NCBI RefSeq assembly: GCF_031177825.1
Contig: NZ_JAPSKE010000013.1
Coordinates: 91,970 to 155,969 of the forward strand
Direction of reading: 5' to 3'
Length of the DNA stretch: 64,000 nt
DNA from: Paenibacillus sp.
GTDB lineage: Bacteria > Bacillota > Bacilli > Paenibacillales > YIM-B00363
The position numbers and the translations under genes were made by a program. Of the stretch, positions 25,511-32,226 are shown piece after piece (positions within the stretch are counted from its first letter, which is position 1; the number at the start of each line of letters is the position of its first letter). The notes under the pieces were generated by a model. The model was not told the DNA's origin, searched no databases, and saw nothing but the letters and a program-made list of their open reading frames with translations.

Positions 25511-27787
25511 TCATTGGATCGTCTTGTACTTCCCGGGCGTGATTCCTTCGTACTTCTTGAAGACCCGGATGAAGGCGTGGCCGCTGGCGAAGCCGACCCG
25601 CTCCGCCGTATCGTCGATGTGCGCCCCTTCCGCCAGCAACGCCTTGGCCGCTTCCACCCGGGTCTGGCTAATAAAATCGTGCAGCCCTTGCCCCGTCTGC
25701 TCGCGGAACAATCGCGACACGTACTGCGGCGTTAGGCGGAACGTATCCCCGATCATCGACACGCTCAGATTTTTGTCGCTATAGGTCTCCTTCACGAAAG
25801 CCGCGACCTTCTCCCCGATGCCCGCGTTCGTCTGGACGCTCTGCTTCGCCCGGAGCACGCCGCCGACCCGATCGAACAGTTCATGCAGCTCCTGATGGAA
25901 CTCCGCCTTCGTCGCGCAGGACAACAGGCGCTTCAGCGGACGCCATTCGTCCCAGGCGATGCTCGCCTGCTCTTGATCGGGGATCGACTTGATCAGCGTC
26001 GTCGCTACGTCCAGCAGGACGCACTTCGCGATTTCCAACGACGTCTGGCGTTGGAAAGCTTGTTGGACGACGTCGTCGATCATGCGTCTCGCCTTTTCGA
26101 ACTGTTCCGCCTTCATGCAATTGATGAGAATGATCTGGTCGTTCACGGTGAAGAAATAACTGCTTTCGCTCGGCTTCACGTCTCCGTACCAGATCAATCC
26201 GCCTTCCCCGAGCACCATGCGGTACTCTTGGGCTTCCAACGCTTGCAGGAACGCTTGGTGCACGCCGTCCAAGCCGGTCTGAAGCTCGCTGCCCACCGTC
26301 GTGAAGCGCAGCTTGTACCGGGCCGCGATGAATTCGGAAGCTTGCGCGAGCGCGTCTTCCAGGTCGTCTTTCCAATCATCCGCGCGTTCCCGAACGACGT
26401 TGACCACCGCCGCGAGCGTGCCGTCCACATCGGTAAAGTGAATCGTTGCCCGGCCCCCCGCCGAATCCGCGACGATATTGGACACGATGAACTGCGACAA
26501 CGCAAGGTCCTCGACGCCCCCCTCGTCGCTGTCGATATAAAACAACAACGCTGCGAATCGGTCCGACGTCCAGTCTAAATTGTGCGTCTTCGCGAGCTCC
26601 GAGAGCGGCACGTTCCGATCGGCTTGGCCCTTCAACAGTCTCCCTAAGTAATAGCTTTGCAGCACCCGAAGCTGTTGGACGTGCTTATTGGTCATATCGT
26701 CGCGCTCGCGGATCGTCTCGAGCACGCTTCTTCGGATGAACGTGTATTCGTCCAGGTCGGTTCGGTTCGTCTGAGACGATGAGCCTCTGGAGAAGACGCT
26801 CACTAATTCTCTTACCGGGTCGTAGTTTTTGCGCGCGAAGTAATAGATGACCGCGCCGCCGATCGCGAAGCAGAGCAGCAGCCCCAGCAGATTCAATCGT
26901 TGAATGGCCTGCGCCCGTACCCAGAACACGTCCGTCGGGAACACGCTGACGTATTTCCACCCCGTCGTATCGGACGTCTCGATCGTAATCATCGATTCGA
27001 CGCCTTCGAACGTGTCGTTGAAGGCGCCCGCGCCGCGTTCGAGCCACGCTTGGTTCGCCGTCGGCGCCATCGTCGCTTCTCCCGCGTTCCGAAACAAAAT
27101 TTGATCGTTCGCATCCAGAATGAACACTTGGCCTTGCTCTACCCAGTCGATGTTGTCCAGCATCGTCTTGATTTTCTCCGCGTGCAGCGGAATGAGCAGC
27201 GTGCCCGCCGGCCCGGCTCCCGCTTGTATCGAGAACGACCGGAGATAGGAAGGCGTCACCGTCCGCTTCCCTTCATTCTCGACCGGGAGCAGCGCGTAGC
27301 GGCCCGGCTGCCGTTCCTTCATAAGCTGCAGCCAGTCCTCGTAACCGAATGCGTCGGTCTGATGCTTCATCTCGAAAAACATCCGATCCTGCACGTACGT
27401 TTCGCTCGACAGGACCGACTGCCGCGTCTCCGAATACAGATATATTCCTTTGATAAAATCGTTCGTGGACAGCAGCTTGTTCAGTTCCTGCTTCGTCTTG
27501 TAGATGTGGTAAGCGTTTTCTTCCGCGGCCGAATCAAGAAACTTGCGCACGTCCGGATGAATGGAAAGCTGCGCGGCCAAGCTTTCGATCTGCTGCAGCT
27601 CCCCATCCACGATATATCTCACCTGCTGCAGCATCGCGCCGCTCGCCCGCTCGATTTCGAATTCGACGATTTCCCGGGTCTGGCTGTATATTATGACGCT
27701 TAGGATAACGGGGATCATCAAAATGACGGCGTAAGAGACGATCCACCGAAACGCCACGCTGCGCGTAAAGTTCCCCCTCTTCCACAT
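25511..27787 (-). CDS. Membrane-anchored AraC-family regulator with extracytoplasmic sensor (YtdP-like)
   Basis: 758 residues from MWKRGNF (RBS AGGGGG); an ATG at 27826 is inside the palindrome. Parts: N-terminal membrane segment (about 12-35), extracytoplasmic Cache-like sensor region, second membrane segment near 300 (LNLLGLLLCFAIGGAVIYYFA), a long cytoplasmic linker, and a C-terminal AraC domain (LTPQYVSRLFREQTGQGLHDFI, ending ITPGKYKTIQ). There is no kinase or receiver domain, so it senses and binds DNA in one chain. It is cotranscribed with the orphan binding lipoprotein and probably controls it and the importer at 23649. A perfect palindrome and TGTACA repeats upstream suggest autoregulation. 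Confidence 0.88.
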   Translation of the reverse strand: MWKRGNFTRSVAFRWIVSYAVILMIPVILSVIIYSQTREIVEFEIERASGAMLQQVRYIVDGELQQIESLAAQLSIHPDVRKFLDSAAEENAYHIYKTKQELNKLLSTNDFIKGIYLYSETRQSVLSSETYVQDRMFFEMKHQTDAFGYEDWLQLMKERQPGRYALLPVENEGKRTVTPSYLRSFSIQAGAGPAGTLLIPLHAEKIKTMLDNIDWVEQGQVFILDANDQILFRNAGEATMAPTANQAWLERGAGAFNDTFEGVESMITIETSDTTGWKYVSVFPTDVFWVRAQAIQRLNLLGLLLCFAIGGAVIYYFARKNYDPVRELVSVFSRGSSSQTNRTDLDEYTFIRRSVLETIRERDDMTNKHVQQLRVLQSYYLGRLLKGQADRNVPLSELAKTHNLDWTSDRFAALLFYIDSDEGGVEDLALSQFIVSNIVADSAGGRATIHFTDVDGTLAAVVNVVRERADDWKDDLEDALAQASEFIAARYKLRFTTVGSELQTGLDGVHQAFLQALEAQEYRMVLGEGGLIWYGDVKPSESSYFFTVNDQIILINCMKAEQFEKARRMIDDVVQQAFQRQTSLEIAKCVLLDVATTLIKSIPDQEQASIAWDEWRPLKRLLSCATKAEFHQELHELFDRVGGVLRAKQSVQTNAGIGEKVAAFVKETYSDKNLSVSMIGDTFRLTPQYVSRLFREQTGQGLHDFISQTRVEAAKALLAEGAHIDDTAERVGFASGHAFIRVFKKYEGITPGKYKTIQ

Positions 27788-27814
27788 CGATCCGTTCCCC
27801 CTAAGCCGCATTTC

Positions 27815-27830
27815 GAAAATGTACATTTTC
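27815..27830. promoter_or_regulatory. Perfect 16-bp palindrome upstream of AraC regulator
   Basis: GAAAATGTACATTTTC is fully self-complementary and centred on TGTACA. It lies 28 bases before the start codon. Two more TGTACA hexamers follow at 27863 and 27882, 19 bp apart, which looks like a composite operator. Confidence 0.55.
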
Positions 27831-27862
27831 TATATTAGCACGAACGCATTAGGGGATTCCTA

Positions 27863-27888
27863 TGTACAATTTGAACCTCGATGTACAG
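27863..27888. promoter_or_regulatory. Paired TGTACA sites
   Basis: Two TGTACA hexamers start 19 bp apart; the second is within GATGTACAG, which recurs at 23773-23781. AraC-type proteins commonly bind repeated half-sites at about two helical turns. Confidence 0.4.
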
Positions 27889-27908
27889 AATGCAAAGTTG
27901 CGATATTT

Positions 27909-28268
27909 TTAGTATCCCACCTCGACCGACGCGATGACCGCGTAGAGGAGGTCGTTCTTATCGTCCTTGTCGGGCAGCACGATGCCGCTCGTCGTCAGCA
28001 TGCCTCCGTCCAGCAGCTCGATCGTCACTTGTCCGTAGGGAAGTTCGTCCCGTACCGCCTGAAGATTCAGCTTCTCTTTATCCGCGGGCACCGCCAGCTT
28101 GACGCGCACCTTCATATTGGAAAGCTCTCCGCCGGGCAAGACGCTGACGATGCCGGGCATGGAATTGTGGTGGATCGCGTTGTGCACGGCGCGGACGGCC
28201 GCCTTAGTAACGTCTTGACCGTGAAGATCGATGCCCATGCCGACTTGAATAAACATGACTTGTTGCAT
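27909..28268 (-). CDS. Lin0512 family protein
   Basis: 119 residues from MQQVMFIQVG; a TTG further upstream has no RBS. The N-terminal FIQVGMGIDLHGQDVTKAAVRAVHNAI and the later MPGIVSVLPGG match the conserved small Lin0512 family, which has no established function. It is a soluble protein without a signal peptide. It stands alone: a perfect TATAAT lies 46 bases upstream, and the neighbours are the regulator promoter on one side and a repeat array on the other. Confidence 0.8.
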   Translation of the reverse strand: MQQVMFIQVGMGIDLHGQDVTKAAVRAVHNAIHHNSMPGIVSVLPGGELSNMKVRVKLAVPADKEKLNLQAVRDELPYGQVTIELLDGGMLTTSGIVLPDKDDKNDLLYAVIASVEVGY

Positions 28269-28313
28269 TTTTTCGTATTCGCTCCCTGTTCGCAAGGTAT
28301 GAACTAGAGCTTC

Positions 28314-28319
28314 ATTATA
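28314..28319 (-). promoter_or_regulatory. -10 element for Lin0512 gene
   Basis: Minus-strand TATAAT 46 bases upstream of the start codon; the -35 region is weak (TAGGTG at 17 bases). Confidence 0.45.
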
Positions 28320-28353
28320 ACAAGCTTTGTGCGGAGCACCTAGGGACGAAACA

Positions 28354-28381
28354 GGGCTCTCCGGGAATGCCCGAGGAGCCC
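28354..28381. repeat. GC-rich inverted repeat
   Basis: GGGCTC-CGGG pairs with CCCG-GAGCCC around an AATG loop. It has no T tract on either strand, so a terminator role is doubtful. Confidence 0.4.
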
Positions 28382-28474
28382 ATTCAATTCATACGCCGTC
28401 CAACCCGCGTCGGCCTTCACCGTCGTGCCGTTATGAAGATCGTGCCCCGTCGTCCGACGCACATGATGCCCCTC

Positions 28475-28650
28475 GCTTGTAGAAGTACAGTTATTTCCCC
28501 CACCGCATTCCCTGCACCGCACGATGCCTGCAAAAGTGCATGTAAATCGCGTTGCAAGTAACCAACGGCCTTCGATTACCTGCACTTTCGCAGGTATTCG
28601 CCATTTCATCTCCGTTTTCCGCCGAAAAACCTGCAGTTTTACATCTCTTT
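28475..28650. repeat. Degenerate array of four short inverted repeats at ~51-bp period
   Basis: Four related dyads follow each other: TGTA-GAAG-TACA (28478-28489), TGCA-AAAG-TGCA (28528-28539), TACCTGC-ACTTTC-GCAGGTA (28577-28596) and TGCA-GTTT-TACA (28632-28643). Their centres are about 50, 53 and 51 bp apart, and each is followed by a similar (G)TAtTT/TTCG-type stretch. The most intact unit reads like CCTGCAnnnnTGCAGG. Most of the 455-bp gap between the Lin0512 gene and the small ORF is this array; I see no credible protein gene in it. Confidence 0.6.
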
Positions 28651-28662
28651 ATTATGTAAACG

Positions 28663-28700
28663 AAAAAAATGCCCCATGACCGCGAGGTCAGGAGCATTCT
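28663..28700 (-). terminator. Strong intrinsic terminator after 33-codon ORF
   Basis: On the minus strand ATGCTCC-TGACC pairs with GGTCA-GGGGCAT around TCGC (one bulge), followed by seven T residues. It begins 24 bases past the stop of the small ORF. Confidence 0.85.
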
Positions 28701-28723
28701 TAATTAATTCCTAGATGAGAACA

Positions 28724-28825
28724 TTAAGCGCGCTTATCGTTGTTCGAGGAAATGTTTTTCGGATCGGACTTGCTCCCGAGACGAATACCAGCTTCTCTCT
28801 TGACCGTTGCAGGCGTGATGACCAC
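28724..28825 (-). CDS. 33-residue peptide ORF with strong expression signals
   Basis: The ORF reads (G)VVITPATVKREAGIRLGSK then SDPKNISSNNDKRA in two parts; there is no Cys, no signal peptide and no membrane segment, and the C-terminal half is rich in Ser, Asn, Lys and Asp. I do not recognise the family. The case for a real gene is its signals: GTG start exactly seven bases after AAGGAGGG, an own promoter (TTGACA-17-TAGTAT at 28856-28884) overlapping the stop of the upstream GNAT-like gene, and a strong terminator 24 bp after the stop. It is downstream of an ABC exporter and two GNAT-like genes on the same strand, so it might be their peptide substrate; a leader or regulatory RNA is the alternative. 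Confidence 0.6.
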   Translation of the reverse strand: MVITPATVKREAGIRLGSKSDPKNISSNNDKRA

Positions 28826-28855
28826 AATAAATCCCTCCTTTTTCCTATTGCTTCC

Positions 28856-28884
28856 ATACTATTCGAACGTCTACCGACTGTCAA
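28856..28884 (-). promoter_or_regulatory. Sigma-A promoter for the 33-codon ORF
   Basis: Perfect TTGACA (28879-28884), 17-base spacer, TAGTAT (28856-28861). The TGA stop of the GNAT-like gene lies inside the -35 hexamer. The predicted transcript to the terminator is about 190 nt. Confidence 0.7.
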
Positions 28885-29396
28885 TCGAATCGGGTCGTAT
28901 ATTTCAACACATCCTCTAACGCCGCGACATACACGTTCATGCTCAACCGGGGATGCTCGACCCGCCCGGTCCGTCGGGCGAACTTCGAATACAAGCGGTT
29001 ATTCCGGGGATGGTCCGTCGCCGCCGCTAACGACATCCATTCGACATCCGGGTGCCGCTCTTGGATCGCTCGAACCAGCATTCCGAGGCCTTTCAGGAAA
29101 AACGACGTGCCGTGTTGCGAAACCGAGGCCAGACAATATTCGACGTAGGCCGTCTGACGATCCTCGTAGTCTTGGTGGGGAGAGCCGATCGTGTATCCGA
29201 CGATCCCGACGATGTCCCCCCGATCGTCCTCGACCCGAAGCAACGTTCCGTACGTTAGCACGCGGAGCATCGCGGCGTAAGCGTCCTCCGTCCGAAGCCC
29301 TGGGTCCGCCGTGCGTCTCGTCTCCAGAAGGAACGTCATGCATCGACTGAAATCGGAATCTTCTTGGCAAATATACCCGTGTAACGCTTTACTCAT
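28881..29396 (-). CDS. GNAT-like acetyltransferase-fold protein
   Basis: 171 residues from MSKALHGYICQ with GGAGG eight bases upstream; the long frame to 29771 is a chance extension. The layout resembles GNAT proteins: a central beta region IVGIVGYTIGSPHQDYED, AYVEYCLASVSQHGTSFFLKGLG in place of the acetyl-CoA P-loop, and the late helix motif HPRNNRLYSKFARR. The P-loop (Q/R-x-x-G-x-G/A) is degenerate, so acetyl-CoA binding is not certain. It overlaps the preceding gene by 8 bp and is the third gene of the exporter operon. Function unknown; modification of a peptide or small molecule is possible. Confidence 0.65.
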   Translation of the reverse strand: MSKALHGYICQEDSDFSRCMTFLLETRRTADPGLRTEDAYAAMLRVLTYGTLLRVEDDRGDIVGIVGYTIGSPHQDYEDRQTAYVEYCLASVSQHGTSFFLKGLGMLVRAIQERHPDVEWMSLAAATDHPRNNRLYSKFARRTGRVEHPRLSMNVYVAALEDVLKYTTRFD

Positions 29397-29916
29397 GCCG
29401 TCGTCCTCCCCGTCGCATCGTAAACCGAGCGAGAGCGGCCGGATCCGTCTCGAACAGGTCGATGCGACCGTACTCCTTCTCGCTCGTCTTGACGAGGCGG
29501 CAGCACTTCCCGAACAGCTTGCGCAAATCCGGCCGATCGGCCGGGGACCAGAACCGAATCGTCTCCGTCTCCGGCGCCCATTCGGAAAGGTAGTCGGAGA
29601 ACGCTTGAAGCACCCGATAATAGGTCGTGGCGTCGCGAGCTTCCTTCCGCAATACCAACGCCTCCGCTTGGCAGACGCGCGCGGCGGACGGCATGCCGTC
29701 CCCCTCGTCCGGGAAGGTAAATCCGAGAACCCCCTTCGTGCGGCCGTCGGCATCGCGAACGAGCAGCGCATCGCCTTCGATGATCGGATTTCCGATAAAG
29801 CTGAAGGCTACCCGGAATCCATAAGGCAACGTCAGCTCGCCGTAATGCTCCATTAGCAGGAGGAAATATTCGTCCCAGCGTTCGTCGTCGTCGCCGCATT
29901 GTACGATCTCGATCAT
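29389..29916 (-). CDS. Second GNAT-like protein, translationally coupled to ABC exporter
   Basis: 175 residues from MIEIVQCGDDDE, with GGAGGAG eight bases upstream. The ATG overlaps the exporter stop codon as ATGA, and its own end overlaps the next gene by 8 bp, so the three are made together. The fold appears GNAT-like: KGVLGFTFPDEGDG strand-turn, CQAEALVLRKEARDATTYYRVL helix and FWSPADRPDLRKLFGKCC. It shares little direct identity with its neighbour. No signal peptide. I do not recognise a named family. Confidence 0.6.
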   Translation of the reverse strand: MIEIVQCGDDDERWDEYFLLLMEHYGELTLPYGFRVAFSFIGNPIIEGDALLVRDADGRTKGVLGFTFPDEGDGMPSAARVCQAEALVLRKEARDATTYYRVLQAFSDYLSEWAPETETIRFWSPADRPDLRKLFGKCCRLVKTSEKEYGRIDLFETDPAALARFTMRRGGRRHE

Positions 29917-32057
29917 TTCATCCGCTCCTCCAACGTGCGTTCCAGCACCTCGCGCATGGACGGATACGCGGCCGTCAGCTGGAGCAGCTGCTCCCGGCGC
30001 AGCGACAGCAGCACGGTCGGCTTCGTCGATACGATGTCGGCCGTACGCGGGATGTCCTTCAGCAAGGCGATCTCGCCGAAGTAATCCCCGTCCTCCAACA
30101 CCGCTACGCGAACGCCGGCCTTCTCGACGGAGACGCGGCCGCGCACGATGATGTAAAACTTGTCGCCTCGATCGTTCTCGCGGACGACCGTATGACCGGC
30201 ATCGTATTTCTCGGTGACGAACAAATCGGACATCGAGTCCAACTGCTCGAACGGGATGCCCCGGAAGAACGGCAGCCTCGACAGCCTCTCCCCCTCGACC
30301 TTCGCCTGGAAGCCGTCGCCCGACAACACGAAGCCGTGCTGCTTCTCCCACATCTTCGCGTACAGGCCGCCGCGCTCGAGCAGCTCGCGATGGGTTCCGG
30401 TCTCGGCGACGCTGCCGTTCCGAAACACGACGATGAGGTCTGCGTTCGTCACGGAAGCGAGGCGATGCGTAACCGTTACGATCGTCCGCTCCCCCCGGAA
30501 GCTCTCGATCAGCTCATTGATCTCGGCCTCCGTCGACGGATCCAGCGCCGACGTTATTTCGTCGAGAACAAGCAGGCGCGGCGAGCCGATCAGCGCGCGG
30601 GCGATCGCGATGCGCTGCCGCTGGCCGCCGGAGAAGTTGCCGCCGAAATCCTTCACCTGCGTCGCATACCCCTCTGGCATCCGCTCGATCAGTTCGCGAA
30701 TGCGAGCGGCTTCGGCCGCGGCGCGCACGTCCGCCTCGGCGACCCCGGGACGAGATAAGCTAATATTCCGAAGGATCGTATCATTAAATAAGAAGGAATC
30801 CTGAAAGACGACGCCGGTATGCCGCCGATAATCGGTCTCGCTCAGCTCCCTCAGGTCGATGCCGTCGACCTCGATCGATCCTTGCTTCGGATCGTAGAAC
30901 CTTAGGAGCAGCTGCAGCGCCGTGCTCTTCCCCGAACCGCTCTGCCCGACGAACGCGGTCATGCCGCCGGCCGGAATCGTGAGCGTGACGTCGTCCAGCG
31001 CGAGCGTGCGCTCGTCGTAGCCGAACGAGACGCCTTGGAAGCGGAAGCCGTCTCGAACCCCCTCGAACGTTCTCGGCCGGCTCGGCAGCTTCAGCGGGGA
31101 ACGGTACCGCAACACTTCGTCGATACGCCGGAAGCTGACGCCGGCCTCGATCAAGCTCGGGATGATCTGCGCTAACGACGAGACGGATTGCCCCGCGGCC
31201 ATGAAGATCGTGAAGAACGCGATGAACGCGCCGACCGACAAGCTGTCTTGGAAAATGAGGGTTCCGCCGTAGCCGATCATGACCCCGTTCAGCGCGAGGA
31301 ACGCCGTCTGCGGAAGACGGTCGAGCAGGGCATACACGAATGTAACTCGGATGCCGGCAGTCAACAAGGAAGCTAATCGGCGTTCCGCTCTGCCAAGCAC
31401 GTAAGGCGCTGCATGCATCCCCTTCACGACGCGCCGGCCTTTCAGCACCTCGTCGATCATGCCGATGTACGCGTCGTTCTCCCCGCGGTAATGCTCCGAG
31501 CTGCGTTCGGCTTTCCTCTGCAGCACGTAAGGACTCGCGAACAAAACGACGAAGCCGGCGATCATGACGAGCGCCAGCTTCCACTCCAGTTGAAACAGCA
31601 GATGGAGACCGATCAGCAGCGCCAATAGCTCCCGGAACGTCCGCGGAATGACGCCGGATATCGTGCGGTCGACGGCCGAGACGTCGGCCGTCAACCGGTT
31701 CGTCAACGATCCCTGGTCGAATCGTTGATGGAAGTCCTCCGATTGCCCGGCGATGTGTCGGAAGAGCTGCGCGCGCAAATCATAGACGGCTCGTTCGTTC
31801 ACCCTCGCCAGCCGACGATCGCTAAGCAAGCCCGCGCCGAGGTAGACGGCCCCGCCGATAACGAGCAGCGTCATGATGAACGAGAACAGGCCGACGTCTT
31901 TCGACGGGAAGGCGTCGTCGATTAAATATTGGAAGCTGAGCGGGGAGACGGCGACGTATACGGTCTCGACGACGATGCAAGCCGCGACCAACAGCAGCGA
32001 GCCCCAATACGGACGGCAGAGCCGAAGCGCGAAGCGAAACACGAACAAGCGGGTCAC
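29913..32057 (-). CDS. ABC exporter (type I, fused TMD-NBD) with C-terminal cyclic-nucleotide-binding-like domain
   Basis: 714 residues from a GTG start with a weak RBS. Residues 1-310 form a six-helix exporter membrane domain (LLLVAACIVVETVYVAVSPL, LLALLIGLHLLF). The nucleotide-binding domain has Walker A GQSGSGKST (about 371-379), Q loop VVFQDSFLFND, signature FSGGQRQR, Walker B LLVLDE and H loop TVTHR. The last ~120 residues (LSRLPFFRGIPFEQLDSM ... GDKFYIIVRGRVSVEK ... DYFGEIALLKDIPRTADIV) are a Crp-type cyclic-nucleotide-binding fold. There is no C39 peptidase domain. It heads an operon with two GNAT-like genes and has its own promoter. It probably exports a peptide or lipid; the regulatory domain is unusual for a Firmicute exporter. 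Confidence 0.9.
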   Translation of the reverse strand: MTRLFVFRFALRLCRPYWGSLLLVAACIVVETVYVAVSPLSFQYLIDDAFPSKDVGLFSFIMTLLVIGGAVYLGAGLLSDRRLARVNERAVYDLRAQLFRHIAGQSEDFHQRFDQGSLTNRLTADVSAVDRTISGVIPRTFRELLALLIGLHLLFQLEWKLALVMIAGFVVLFASPYVLQRKAERSSEHYRGENDAYIGMIDEVLKGRRVVKGMHAAPYVLGRAERRLASLLTAGIRVTFVYALLDRLPQTAFLALNGVMIGYGGTLIFQDSLSVGAFIAFFTIFMAAGQSVSSLAQIIPSLIEAGVSFRRIDEVLRYRSPLKLPSRPRTFEGVRDGFRFQGVSFGYDERTLALDDVTLTIPAGGMTAFVGQSGSGKSTALQLLLRFYDPKQGSIEVDGIDLRELSETDYRRHTGVVFQDSFLFNDTILRNISLSRPGVAEADVRAAAEAARIRELIERMPEGYATQVKDFGGNFSGGQRQRIAIARALIGSPRLLVLDEITSALDPSTEAEINELIESFRGERTIVTVTHRLASVTNADLIVVFRNGSVAETGTHRELLERGGLYAKMWEKQHGFVLSGDGFQAKVEGERLSRLPFFRGIPFEQLDSMSDLFVTEKYDAGHTVVRENDRGDKFYIIVRGRVSVEKAGVRVAVLEDGDYFGEIALLKDIPRTADIVSTKPTVLLSLRREQLLQLTAAYPSMREVLERTLEERMK

Positions 32058-32085
32058 ATCCTAGTCGAACGTTCATAGTTCTTCC

Positions 32086-32114
32086 ATCTTACCATGGCGG
32101 CAGGAGTCTGTTAA
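32086..32114 (-). promoter_or_regulatory. Sigma-A promoter for the exporter operon
   Basis: TTAACA (32109-32114) and TAAGAT (32086-32091) with a 17-base spacer, about 30 bases before the GTG start. Confidence 0.6.
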
Positions 32115-32168
32115 CCTCGGATGCGTGCGCCCGTATCGGCGAATAATACGTACGCGCTTCCCGGGCGT

Positions 32169-32198
32169 TTGCAATGCAAGGAAAGACCGCTTTACAAT
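32169..32198 (+). promoter_or_regulatory. Putative promoter for yesM/yesN pair
   Basis: TTGCAA and TACAAT separated by 18 bases, about 29 bases before the kinase start. Confidence 0.45.
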
Positions 32199-32226
32199 AA
32201 CAGCAATAATCCACGGCAGGGAGCGA

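Noticed and set aside
28354..28381. Terminator for the 33-codon ORF or array
   Set aside because: No T tract on either strand and a better terminator is at 28663-28700.
28340..28609. 89-codon minus-strand ORF in the repeat array
   Set aside because: No RBS, crosses the 51-bp repeat units and the GC-rich hairpin; no coding character.
28475..28650. CRISPR array
   Set aside because: Period fits loosely, but the repeats are short degenerate dyads, the units are not identical, and no cas genes are nearby.
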